Source: JAICWP01 sp035252015
GTDB lineage: Bacteria > Acidobacteriota > Terriglobia > Terriglobales > Acidobacteriaceae
Assembly: GCA_035252015.1 (NCBI GenBank)
Contig: DATFDP010000123.1
Span: 1 to 32,186 of the forward strand
DNA: 32,186 nucleotides
Reading direction: 5' to 3'
The notes beneath the pieces were generated by a model. The model saw only the letters and a program-made list of their open reading frames with translations. It was not told the origin of the DNA and searched no databases. The translations under genes and the position numbers were made by a program. Every line of letters begins with the position of its first letter. Position 1 is the first letter of the stretch. Positions 15,190-22,455 of the stretch are shown in pieces.

Positions 15190-15720
15190 CTAATTAGCGC
15201 TTAGCAATTAGCATTTAGCCCTTGTACAGGTGGGCACAATGAGAGATTTCAAAGAGCTAAAGGTTTGGCAGAAAAGCTCATGCTTTGACGCTAGGGCTAT
15301 ATCGCCTTACAGGAACTTTCCCAAAGGACGAACTGTAAGGCCTTACCGGTCAAATACGCAGTTGTAGCGCGTCCATTGCCGCTAACATTGCGGAAGGTTG
15401 TGGCAGAAGGGAGAATGCAGAACTGCACCGATTCCTACAGATCGCGGCCGGGTCGGCCAGTGAATTGGATTATCACCTGCTGCTCGCCCACGACCTGCAT
15501 TACTTCCATGAATCCGCCTATCGCGAATCGGCAGGATTGTTGCTGGAGATTCGGAGAATGCTCACATCGTTGTCTCGTAAGGTCGACTTGGAGCGTTCAC
15601 TGTCCAAATGCTACTTGAAGATTGCTTATTGGCTGAAAGGTAAGTGCTTCACGTCACGAAGAAGATTCGACCTTAAATGAACGACGGTTGGCTAGATGCT
15701 AACTACTAAGTGCTAACTGG
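15190..15720. mobile_element. Inverted-repeat-bounded element carrying a four-helix-bundle pseudogene
   Basis: The outer arms are 15190-15221 and 15689-15720. The right arm, reverse-complemented, matches the left at 25 of 32 positions by eye. Both arms are arrays of the word GCTAATT/TTAGC. Between them lies one degraded four-helix-bundle gene. The element separates tldD from tldE, genes that usually act together. The left arm shares GCGCTyAGCAATTAGCA (15197-15213) with the gene-less spacer element at 17131-17147. No transposase is present. The designation as mobile is inference from structure. Confidence 0.55.
15239..15680 (+). pseudogene. Four-helix-bundle protein (23S rRNA IVP/S23 family), frameshifted and interrupted
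   Basis: The sequence begins MRDFKELKVWQK, the hallmark of the S23/four-helix-bundle family. It breaks at an A-run (15272-15275), where one extra base moves the frame. In the new frame it continues AHALTLGLYRLTGTFPKDEL, hits TAA at 15336-15338 where the family has Tyr (ELYGLT), then resumes GLTGQIRSCSASIAANIAEGCGR and onward to LLLEIRRMLTSLSRKV. After that a 30-residue tail of no family character leads to the stop at 15680. Two independent lesions make it a pseudogene. Relatives occur in intervening sequences of 23S rRNA genes and as the Avd accessory protein of diversity-generating retroelements. Here no retroelement or rRNA is nearby. Confidence 0.85.
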
Positions 15721-15738
15721 CCCGATGCTGAATGCTTC

Positions 15739-17124
15739 ATGCTAACTAAAGACAAATCCGCCGAAATTTTTTCCCGCCTACAGAAATTCTCCACCGCCGA
15801 TGAGATTGAAGCCCTCATCGCCGGCGGGCAAAGCGCCCTGACCCGCTTCGCGAACAATACCATCCACCAGAATGTGGCGGAAGAGAATTACGTAGTTTCG
15901 GTGCGAACCGTCTTTGGTGGGCGAACCGCCCGCGCCACCACCAACAAATTTGACGACGAGAGCCTGAAGCAGGCGGTGCTTGCTTCCGAGGCGCTGGCCA
16001 AGGTACAGGAGCCCGATCCCGACCTGCTGCCCGCTGCTGGCCCCGAAGACTACAACGGTGCCGCCCAGGTCGGCCGCGCTTTCTACGAAACTGCTTCGCT
16101 TACTCCCGGGCAGCGCGCCCAGGCGGTGGAAAAAATCGTCGGCGTTGCCAAAAAGCAGAAGCTTACCGCTGCCGGCATCTTTTCCAATTCCGAATCAGTG
16201 GAGGCGGTGCTTAACTCCCGCGGCTTGGCTGCTTACCACACTCAGACCTCGTCGGAAATTTCCGTCACCATGCTGGGGGGAGATTCCTCCGGCTGGCAGA
16301 AGTTCAATTCGCCCGACGTGCGCAATCTGAATCCGGTAGCGCTGGCAGAAACGGCGGCCAAAAAAGCGACGCTTTCCGCCAAGCCGCGCGAACTGCCGGC
16401 GGGAAAATACACGGTCATTCTCGAGCCGGCCGCCGTGCTCGATCTCGTCGGCTTCATGTTCTGGGACTTTGGTGGCATGGCCATCCTCGACCAGCGCTCC
16501 TTTCTCAACAACCGCGTGGGCACGCAGGTTTTCGGCGCCAACATCACCGTCTGGGACGACGTGTCCCACCCTATGCAATCGGGGGCGCCTTTTGACGGCG
16601 AAGGCGTTCGCCGCCAGCGTGTGCAGTTGGTGGAAAAGGGCGTGGTCAAGCGTCTGGTGTATGCCCGCTCCACGGCCAAAAAGATGCAGGAATGGGAACA
16701 CGCCGCCAAAGTCGGACCCATCGAGCCCACTGGTCACGGCTTTCCTCTGCCCAACGAAATCGGCGAGGCGCCAATCAACATTGTTTTCGAAGGGCCGCCG
16801 CAGGGCAGCGCCAAGGGCGTGGACCAGATGATTGCCTCCACCGAGCGCGGTGTGCTCATCACCCGCTTGTGGTACATCCGGGAGGTTGATCCCTACGAGA
16901 AGATTCTGACCGGCATGACCCGCGATGGCACCTTCTATATTGAGGACGGCGAGCTGAAGAACGGCATCCGCAACTTCCGCTTCAACGAGAGCCTGCTGCA
17001 TATGCTCTCCAATGTGGAGGAAATGGGTACGCCGGTGCGCGCCAGCGGCGAAGAGTCCTTTGACATGGTGGTGCCGCCCATGAAGGTGCGCGACTTCAAC
17101 TTCACGGAAGTGACGAAGTTCTGA
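15739..17124 (+). CDS. pmbA: TldE/PmbA metalloprotease partner subunit
   Basis: The 461-residue protein is the non-catalytic-type partner of TldD (PmbA/TldE, also called modulator of DNA gyrase family). It lacks HExxxH, as expected. It has the N-terminal domain with AEENYVVSVRTVFGGRTARATT and the C-terminal ERGVLITRLWYIREVDPYEKILTGMTRDGTF block, ending GEESFDMVVPPMKVRDF. Length is normal (about 450). The start ATG at 15739 is itself part of the degenerate ATGCTAACT word array, and no ribosome-binding site precedes it. The element between tldD and this gene may therefore have replaced its original leader. The N-terminus MLTKDKSAEIF fits the family, so the start is plausible. Confidence 0.92.
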   Translation: MLTKDKSAEIFSRLQKFSTADEIEALIAGGQSALTRFANNTIHQNVAEENYVVSVRTVFGGRTARATTNKFDDESLKQAVLASEALAKVQEPDPDLLPAAGPEDYNGAAQVGRAFYETASLTPGQRAQAVEKIVGVAKKQKLTAAGIFSNSESVEAVLNSRGLAAYHTQTSSEISVTMLGGDSSGWQKFNSPDVRNLNPVALAETAAKKATLSAKPRELPAGKYTVILEPAAVLDLVGFMFWDFGGMAILDQRSFLNNRVGTQVFGANITVWDDVSHPMQSGAPFDGEGVRRQRVQLVEKGVVKRLVYARSTAKKMQEWEHAAKVGPIEPTGHGFPLPNEIGEAPINIVFEGPPQGSAKGVDQMIASTERGVLITRLWYIREVDPYEKILTGMTRDGTFYIEDGELKNGIRNFRFNESLLHMLSNVEEMGTPVRASGEESFDMVVPPMKVRDFNFTEVTKF

Positions 17125-17323
17125 AAAGCAGCGCTCAGCAATTAGCACTCAACATTCAGCCCCGGCTCGGTGCTTGCGGGGCACGTGCTGCCGGGGGGGC
17201 CATCAGCTTCGCACTCGCCTCACTTGCGATTTTTTGGCCGGACGAAGCTCCTGCACGAATTATTTCGGGTCAGCACATTCCGGAGTGGCTGAATGCTAAT
17301 TGCTAATGCGACTGCTGCTTTTC
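17123..17323. repeat. Gene-less inverted-repeat element (MITE-like) after tldE
   Basis: A 200-base spacer bounded by GAAAAGCAG (17123-17131) and its complement (17315-17323). A second nested pair is CATTCAGCC (17153-17161) with its complement (17287-17295). The arms consist of GCTAATT-type words. The left arm shares GCGCTyAGCAATTAGCA with the arm at 15197, and the right arm shares about 16 of 20 bases with the arm at 15690. The left end overlaps the tldE stop codon. No coding sequence is inside. Confidence 0.65.
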
Positions 17324-17397
17324 AGGCAAATCCATCCCCATCCCCTGCATCGTTCTAAATAGCGCCAGTGAGCGCGTGTTCCCCGCGGGGAGGAACG

Positions 17398-17844
17398 ATG
17401 AAGACGTTTTTTGTAGGGTTGGCCCTGGGATTCGGTATCGGCTTTCTGTTGCTGCCCAAGAGTGGCAACGAACATGAGGAACTGCAGCGGGAAAAGACGC
17501 GCGAGTTGCAGCGCAGTCTGCCCCACGACGAAGAGCGCGCCCGGCAGAGTGCCGCAATTCGGGAACGCGACCGTTTTAGTGTCCCACGGCGGCCGGAGTA
17601 CGAGAGCCGCGGGGGGGCGGTTCGCACTGGCATCCATCCGGTAGCCCTCCTCAATATGGCAAGCGAAAAGGAACTGGTCGCGGCTGGGGTTGACCCCGGC
17701 CAAGCCTCAAAAATCGTCGCCCACCGGCCCTATAGCTCGCTTCAGGACGCCATGGACCGCGGCTTCCTCTCCCTAGGCACACTGGCCGAGGTCCAGAAAG
17801 CCGCTGCAGCCCACGAACCAACTCCCCTCCAACCCCTGGCCTGA
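17398..17844 (+). CDS. Membrane-anchored helix-hairpin-helix (ComEA-like) protein
   Basis: A 148-residue protein with an N-terminal hydrophobic segment (about residues 4-19, FFVGLALGFGIGFLLLP). A charged Glu/Arg-rich linker follows, then a C-terminal helix-hairpin-helix region beginning LNMASEKELVAAGVDPGQASKIVAHRPYSSLQDAMDRG. This HHH layout is shared with ComEA-type DNA-binding proteins and with small DNA-repair domains. It suggests a membrane-tethered nucleic-acid or protein-binding role. The ATG at 17398 has a perfect AGGA site (GGGGAGGAACGATG); an in-frame start 10 codons upstream is less well supported. It is a single gene, flanked by palindromic spacers on both sides. Confidence 0.7.
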   Translation: MKTFFVGLALGFGIGFLLLPKSGNEHEELQREKTRELQRSLPHDEERARQSAAIRERDRFSVPRRPEYESRGGAVRTGIHPVALLNMASEKELVAAGVDPGQASKIVAHRPYSSLQDAMDRGFLSLGTLAEVQKAAAAHEPTPLQPLA

Positions 17845-17910
17845 TACCCGCGCCTGCCAGGAATCAGAAAGGTACTAGCCGATCGTATGCCGGCAAGTAA
17901 CACTGTCTTA

Positions 17911-18062
17911 ATTGGCAGTTGAAGATTGCCGATTGGCGATTGCGCGCTATAGTTTCGAGTTTTGGTTTCACGTTTCAAAGCGCGGGTGGAGATGCGCGCT
18001 TAAAACTCGAAGTGCCACCCTCAAAGCGTGTTTGAGGTTCGATCATCAATCGTCAATCTCAA
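17911..18062. repeat. Nested palindromic spacer element with GATTG words
   Basis: The outer left array (17911-17942) repeats GATTG-type words, and the outer right array (18041-18062) repeats their complement CAATC. The middle arms TTCGAGTTTT (17954-17963) and AAAACTCGAA (18002-18011) are a perfect 10-base pair. The inner arms AGCGCG (17979-17984) and CGCGCT (17995-18000) are also perfect. All three pairs are concentric. The element ends 6 bases before the ATG of the next gene. Confidence 0.65.
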
Positions 18063-18067
18063 TACAC

Positions 18068-18607
18068 ATGACCCACGCCCAACTGGTCAATCTCGCCGTT
18101 GACTGGCTGCGCCGCTATCGCTGCGGCGTGGTGCTTTCGGAACAGGCTTGCGCCAGCGGCGAAGTGCCCGACGCCATCGGCTGGAAAGGCAAATGCCGCT
18201 CCGTGGTGGTGGAATGTAAGTTGAGCCGCGCCGACTTCCTCGCCGACCGCCTAAAGCCCTTCCGCCAGGATCCGGAAGTTGCCCTGGGCTGCGAGCGCTT
18301 CTACATGGCGCCCGCCGGCCTGATCGCGCCCCAGGAATTGCCCCCGGGCTGGGGACTGCTGGAGTGCGCTGGGCGCAAGGTGGCAATGCGCGTCAAACCG
18401 CCACGCCGCAGTCTGCGCTCGCCTGCCGGCATGGAACACGAGATGAACCTGCTGCTGGCCAGCCTGCGCCGCGTGGAAATCCGCATCGAGCCGCAAACCA
18501 TCACCGAGTTTCTTAAGTGGAAGAACCGGCTGCTGGAATATAACGGCGGTGTCTTTCCCCGGGAACTTACGCCCCTCTCGGAAGAGCGCAATACCCATCT
18601 AGGCTAA
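18068..18607 (+). CDS. MmcB-like DNA-repair/PD-(D/E)XK nuclease-fold protein
   Basis: The 179-residue product has, at residues about 27-58, EVPDAIGWKGKCRSVVVECKLSRADFLADR. Asp followed by Glu-x-Lys (ECK) on the next strand is the core of the PD-(D/E)XK endonuclease fold. The SRADFxADR block is that of the MmcB (DUF1052) DNA-repair family. It would act on DNA in the cytoplasm; catalytic activity is inferred only. The C-terminal 60 residues (EHEMNLLLASLRRVEIRIEP) are helical and unassigned. The ATG at 18068 is inside or next to a palindromic spacer, and there is no clear ribosome-binding site. The gene ends 6 bases from the convergent cyclic-nucleotide-binding gene. Confidence 0.6.
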   Translation: MTHAQLVNLAVDWLRRYRCGVVLSEQACASGEVPDAIGWKGKCRSVVVECKLSRADFLADRLKPFRQDPEVALGCERFYMAPAGLIAPQELPPGWGLLECAGRKVAMRVKPPRRSLRSPAGMEHEMNLLLASLRRVEIRIEPQTITEFLKWKNRLLEYNGGVFPRELTPLSEERNTHLG

Positions 18608-18613
18608 GAAGCG

Positions 18614-19111
18614 CTACGCCAGCGGATCGCGTGGCTCGACCGTTTTGGCATGGGCCGGGCTGTTGGCCTTTGATTTGCGGACACGCGTGGCTGGCCCGCC
18701 GATGGTTCGGTACTGCTGGTAAAGCTGGTGCAGGTCCTCGCTCAGCAACTGCACCAGTTGCATGCAGAGGGCGCAGTTCTGGCGCAGGTAGGCGAGGAAG
18801 TCCTCCCGCCGCAGGAAGGCGATGTCGCAGGGCTCAATGGTTTCCAACGTAGCGTCGTAGGGGCTGCCGGACATGGTTTCTCCCAGGCCCAGGACGGATC
18901 CGGCCCCGGCCAGGTGCAGCGCCAGCCCGCCGCTCTCGCCCAGCAGCAGCCGCGCCCGGCCTTTCTGGATGAGAAAAACTCCCCGCACCGGCCGCCCGCG
19001 GCGGTAGACCGCCGTCCCCGGGCGGTAGTGCCGCACCTGGGCGGTGCCTTCAAAAGCATGTAGCAGGTCGGGTTGAATCGTTCCCAAATTGTGGTGCAGC
19101 AAGCGGCTCAC
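18614..19111 (-). CDS. Cyclic-nucleotide-binding (CRP/FNR-type) protein lacking the HTH domain
   Basis: This 165-residue protein has the CRP-type jelly-roll (residues about 15-110): RPGTAVYRRGRPVRGVFLIQKGRARLLLG, then the phosphate-binding-cassette region GSVLGLGETMSGSPYDATLETIEPCDIAFLRREDF. The dimerisation helix follows (about 108-133, LRQNCALCMQLVQLLSEDLHQLY). Full CRP/FNR regulators continue with a winged helix of about 70 residues. Here there is only a short basic, disordered tail. It can sense a ligand and dimerise but has no evident DNA-binding domain, so it may act by protein contact or as a competitor of full-length regulators. The cassette lacks the usual Arg-Ser-Ala (RxA) cAMP contacts, so the ligand is uncertain. 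Confidence 0.8.
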   Translation of the reverse strand: MSRLLHHNLGTIQPDLLHAFEGTAQVRHYRPGTAVYRRGRPVRGVFLIQKGRARLLLGESGGLALHLAGAGSVLGLGETMSGSPYDATLETIEPCDIAFLRREDFLAYLRQNCALCMQLVQLLSEDLHQLYQQYRTIGGPATRVRKSKANSPAHAKTVEPRDPLA

Positions 19112-19158
19112 CCTGCCAAATCTGGGCTAAAAAAATATCGCAGGCTGAGCAATCCCAC

Positions 19159-19174
19159 TGTGACGCCCGTCACC
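19159..19174. promoter_or_regulatory. CRP/FNR-like box in the divergent spacer
   Basis: TGTGACGCCCGTCACC fits the TGTGA-N6-TCACA consensus of CRP-type operators in all but the last base. It lies 48 bases upstream of the cyclic-nucleotide-binding gene (minus) and about 150 bases before the TPR gene (plus). Either could be the target. Assigned by pattern only. Confidence 0.4.
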
Positions 19175-19233
19175 ATCAAGCGTGATGACCTCGCCTCTCG
19201 CGGCAGCCCCGGACGGAACTACGCTTCGACAAA

Positions 19234-19249
19234 TATACCGCGCGGTATA
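19234..19249. promoter_or_regulatory. Perfect 16-base palindrome, probable operator
   Basis: TATACCGCGCGGTATA is a perfect palindrome, about 73 bases before the start of the TPR gene. The size and ATACCG half-sites resemble operators of TetR-type repressors. The overlapping TATAGA (19246-19251) could be a -10 box, so a bound repressor would block the promoter of the TPR-ClC operon. No TetR gene is in the window. Confidence 0.5.
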
Positions 19250-19321
19250 GACCTTACTTCTTCCAGCCATCCCATTTACACTGGTCGTAGCACGACTTAT
19301 CCCACATGAAGCGCCAGGGAT

Positions 19322-20683
19322 TTGGAAACCACTAAAGAAGCTTTATGTCCGAGTTGCAAGCGGCCCCTGCCGCAGGCCGGAACCCTTTGCCCATATTGCG
19401 GCAGGGTTCCGGGAGGCTTTCAGGTGCGTCCGCTGTTCCTGGCTCTGGTGCTGATTATCTCTGTCGCCTTCGGCACGGTCACGGTGTTTGCTGCGCGGTT
19501 GTATCGCTCCAAGCAGCAGCAACTAGGCGGAATGTGGTATGGGCGGGGGCAGACGGCTTTGGCGGGCGGGGACTCCCGGGCCGCGGTTCAGGATTTTCGC
19601 AACGCGCTCTATTACTCCCACGACGATCCCGCTTACCGGTTGCGCCTGGCGGAAGCGCTGGTGGCCGCCAATCACACCCCCGAAGCCCAATCCTACCTGG
19701 TTACCCTGTGGCAGGATGAGCCCAGCAACAGCACCGTGAACCTGCAACTGGCGCGCCTGGCGGCCCGGCAACACGAAACTCAGGCAGCGTTGCGCTACTA
19801 TCATGGAGCTATTTACGGTTTCTGGCCGGACGGTTACGCCGCCGCACGTCGCCGGCAGACTCGCCTGGAGCTGATCCACTATCTTCTCGACCTGCACGAC
19901 TCCACCCAGGCCGACGCCGAACTGATCGCTCTAACCTCCGAACTTCCACCCACGGCCCCAGCGCACGCTGAAGTTGGCCGCTTGTTCCAGCAGGCTGCCG
20001 ATTCTGAGCGTGCCCTGCAGGAGTTTGAACAAGCTTTGCGCTTGAATCCCAAATCTTCGGCTGCCTTGCGGGGCGCAGGAGAGGCTGCCTTCCAGTCAGC
20101 CCAGTACCAGAACGCCAGTCGTTATCTGGACCAGGCACTGAAAGCTGGGCCGCGCGATTCGGAGACGGCGGAGCTTTTGGCCACCAGCCGGCTGATTCTG
20201 GAGTGGGATCCCAACGCCCAGGGCGTCAGTTCCCGGCAGCGTGCGCTGCGCGTGGTGCAGGCCTTCCGCCAGGCCCGCCGGCGCCTCGATGACTGTGCCG
20301 TCGCGAAGGGCGTCGATCTGACCGCGGCTCCTGCTTCCCAGCCTTCCACCCCTGTGCCGTCGAATGCCACAACCGCGCCTCACAACTCAGCTCCCAATCT
20401 GATGGCCCAGATCCTGAGGAGAATCAGACCAGGAGAAACGGCGGCCACGCCTGAGCAGCCAACAATATTGGTGGACCCCGCCGAAATGCAACAGCTCTAT
20501 CGGCAAGCTGCGCAGCTACAGCCCCGTGTGCGTTCCTATAAATTGGAGCGTGACCCTCAGTCCGCCGAACCAGTCATGGGCGTGGTGAGCCGGATCGAGA
20601 CTGTAACCGCGCAGCAGTGCGGCGCTCCCCAAGGCGTGGACTTAGCCCTTTTGCTGCTGGCACATCGCACGGAGGAACGGTGA
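19322..20683 (+). CDS. Zinc-ribbon, single-TM TPR protein
   Basis: The 453-residue protein starts with a zinc ribbon (C9, C12, C23 and C26, CPSC...CPYC). It then has one transmembrane helix (about 38-59) and a long helical region with tetratricopeptide repeats, clearest at about 215-285 (ALQEFEQALRLNP...ALRGAGEAAFQSAQY). The C-terminal third is Pro/Thr rich, then helical. Orientation is probably ribbon in the cytoplasm and TPR outside. The only start compatible with the ribbon is TTG at 19322. A nine-codon ATG mini-ORF (19306-19335) overlaps it in another frame and could couple translation. It overlaps the ClC gene by 4 bases. A scaffold or assembly role is inferred. Confidence 0.75.
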   Translation: METTKEALCPSCKRPLPQAGTLCPYCGRVPGGFQVRPLFLALVLIISVAFGTVTVFAARLYRSKQQQLGGMWYGRGQTALAGGDSRAAVQDFRNALYYSHDDPAYRLRLAEALVAANHTPEAQSYLVTLWQDEPSNSTVNLQLARLAARQHETQAALRYYHGAIYGFWPDGYAAARRRQTRLELIHYLLDLHDSTQADAELIALTSELPPTAPAHAEVGRLFQQAADSERALQEFEQALRLNPKSSAALRGAGEAAFQSAQYQNASRYLDQALKAGPRDSETAELLATSRLILEWDPNAQGVSSRQRALRVVQAFRQARRRLDDCAVAKGVDLTAAPASQPSTPVPSNATTAPHNSAPNLMAQILRRIRPGETAATPEQPTILVDPAEMQQLYRQAAQLQPRVRSYKLERDPQSAEPVMGVVSRIETVTAQQCGAPQGVDLALLLLAHRTEER

Positions 20684-22455
20684 GCGCGAGTCAGATTCCG
20701 CCCACCAACGCCGCCAGCGCCGCGGCAACCGAGACGACACACAAGCGCCGCCTCTGGCCGTCACGCCTCCACCTGATCCGTGAAGAGCCCTTCTTCCTGC
20801 TGATGGCTATCTTCATCGGAATTCTTTCCGGTCTGGCCGTGGTTTGCTTCCGCATCGCCTATCTTTCTGTTCGCACGTATTTGTTGAGCACCTCGCTCTC
20901 GCCGTCGCCTTCGCACTTGTTGCTTGTGCCCTCGCTTACAGGAATCGTAATCGCCTTGCTGGTGATTTACGTTTTCCCGCGCGTGCGTGGCAGCGGCGTT
21001 AACCAGACCAAGGCCGCGCTCTACATCTACAACGGCCATATCCCCTTTCGCACCGTAATAGGGAAATTCATCTGCTCGGCGCTGGCCATCGGCAGCGGGC
21101 AGTCGCTGGGACCGGAAGACCCCTCGCTGCAGATTGGCGCCGGCATCGCTTCGCTGCTGGGCGAGAAACTGCATCTCTCCCGCGAGCGCCTGCGCCTCAT
21201 CGCCCCGGTGGGCGCGGCGGCCGGGCTGGCCGCGGCTTTCAACGCGCCCATCTCCGCCGTGCTGTTCGTTATCGAGGAGGTAATCGGACGCTGGAGCGCG
21301 GGCGTTCTGGGCGCCGTAGTGCTGGCCGCGGTCTCCAGCGTGGTGGTGGAGCGCTTCTTCCTGGGCTCAGATCCGCTGTTCCGCGTTCCTCCTGTCGGTC
21401 CAGTGAACCCTGGCGAGCTCCTGGCCTACGCCGTATTGGGCGTCGTTGGCGGCATCGCCTCGGTCGTCTTTGTAAAAATGATCGCCTACTTTCGTCTGCG
21501 CCTGAAGAATGCGCCCGCCTGGACCCAGCACTTCCAGCCGGGTGTGGCCGGTCTGCTCATTGGCTTTATCGGTTATGTCGGATTTCCCCAAGTGATGGGC
21601 GCCGGCTACGCCTACATGGATCAGGCGATGCACAGCCAGTACACCTGGCAAATCCTCGGCATCCTGGCGGGGCTGAAAATTCTGGCCACCACCATTTCTT
21701 TCGTGAGCGGCACACCCGGCGGCATGTTCGCTCCCACATTATTCATTGGCGCCATGCTGGGCGGCTCGGTGGGCGCGTTGGAACACCAAATGCTTCCACA
21801 TTTCGGCGGTCCCATTGCCGCCTACTGTCTGGTGGGCATGGGAACGCTGTTTGCCGGCTTCATTCGCGCGCCCATGACCTCGGTATTCATGGTGCTGGAA
21901 GTGAGCGGTGATTACACCATTATCGTGCCCGTGATCATCTCCAATGCGATCGCTTACGTGATTTCGCGCGCGGCCCAGCCTGTTCCTCTCTTTGACATGC
22001 TCTCCCGCCAGTCGGGCCTGGACCTGCCCTCCATGGAAGAGCAGCGCGAGCAGCCCCTGCTGCATGTGGAAGACGCCATGCGCCCGCTGCGAACTCCCCA
22101 GCTTACCGGTGAGGAGCCGGTCAAGGTGGCGTTGCGCGAGCTGGAGCAATCCACCGAACCGCTTCTGCTGTTCCGCTCGCTGGATGGCGTGTGGCGCGGC
22201 GTAACCCGCAAGAAGCTGGCGGAAATGGCTGACCAGGGCGACTCCGAGTTGCCTCTGAAGGCCGCCGCCGCGCAAAACAGCCTGGCCCCGCTGCTCCATC
22301 CCGACCATCCCCTGGATACGGCCTTGCGCCACATTTATGATTGGCCGCTCTTGCCCGTGGTGCACCGCGCCGACCCCGCCCAACTGCAGGGAGTTGTGTC
22401 GTTGTCCGATATTCTGAACGCCTACCGCCGCGCCGCCGGCGTGCCGGGTAGCTAG
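20680..22455 (+). CDS. ClC-family chloride channel/antiporter with C-terminal CBS domains
   Basis: The 591-residue protein has an about 400-residue ClC core, then two CBS domains (about residues 440-585). Anion-path motifs are GSGVNQ (104-109) in place of GSGIP, GPEDP (144-148) in place of GREGP with the gating glutamate kept as E146, AFNAPISAVLFVIEE (E199/E200, the internal proton glutamate position), and GGMFAP (347-352). The start is GTG at 20680, which overlaps the TPR stop as GTGA and has GGAGGAA 5 bases upstream. The longer open frame inside the TPR gene is therefore rejected. CBS domains usually bind adenine nucleotides and gate such channels. The pair with the TPR gene is translationally coupled. 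Confidence 0.9.
   Translation: MSASQIPPTNAASAAATETTHKRRLWPSRLHLIREEPFFLLMAIFIGILSGLAVVCFRIAYLSVRTYLLSTSLSPSPSHLLLVPSLTGIVIALLVIYVFPRVRGSGVNQTKAALYIYNGHIPFRTVIGKFICSALAIGSGQSLGPEDPSLQIGAGIASLLGEKLHLSRERLRLIAPVGAAAGLAAAFNAPISAVLFVIEEVIGRWSAGVLGAVVLAAVSSVVVERFFLGSDPLFRVPPVGPVNPGELLAYAVLGVVGGIASVVFVKMIAYFRLRLKNAPAWTQHFQPGVAGLLIGFIGYVGFPQVMGAGYAYMDQAMHSQYTWQILGILAGLKILATTISFVSGTPGGMFAPTLFIGAMLGGSVGALEHQMLPHFGGPIAAYCLVGMGTLFAGFIRAPMTSVFMVLEVSGDYTIIVPVIISNAIAYVISRAAQPVPLFDMLSRQSGLDLPSMEEQREQPLLHVEDAMRPLRTPQLTGEEPVKVALRELEQSTEPLLLFRSLDGVWRGVTRKKLAEMADQGDSELPLKAAAAQNSLAPLLHPDHPLDTALRHIYDWPLLPVVHRADPAQLQGVVSLSDILNAYRRAAGVPGS

Noticed and set aside
15190..15720. Diversity-generating retroelement, because the four-helix-bundle family includes Avd
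   Set aside because: No reverse transcriptase, template repeat or variable repeat is in the window, and the gene is broken.
17164..17286. Possible Rho-independent terminator in the G-rich spacer after tldE
   Set aside because: There are G/C-rich stems and one T-run, but they are not adjacent in a stem-then-T order. The inverted-repeat element explains the spacer better.
20617..20679. Longer N-terminus for the ClC gene
   Set aside because: Overlaps the TPR gene by 60 bases, whereas the GTG at 20680 has a perfect ribosome-binding site and a 4-base stop/start overlap.
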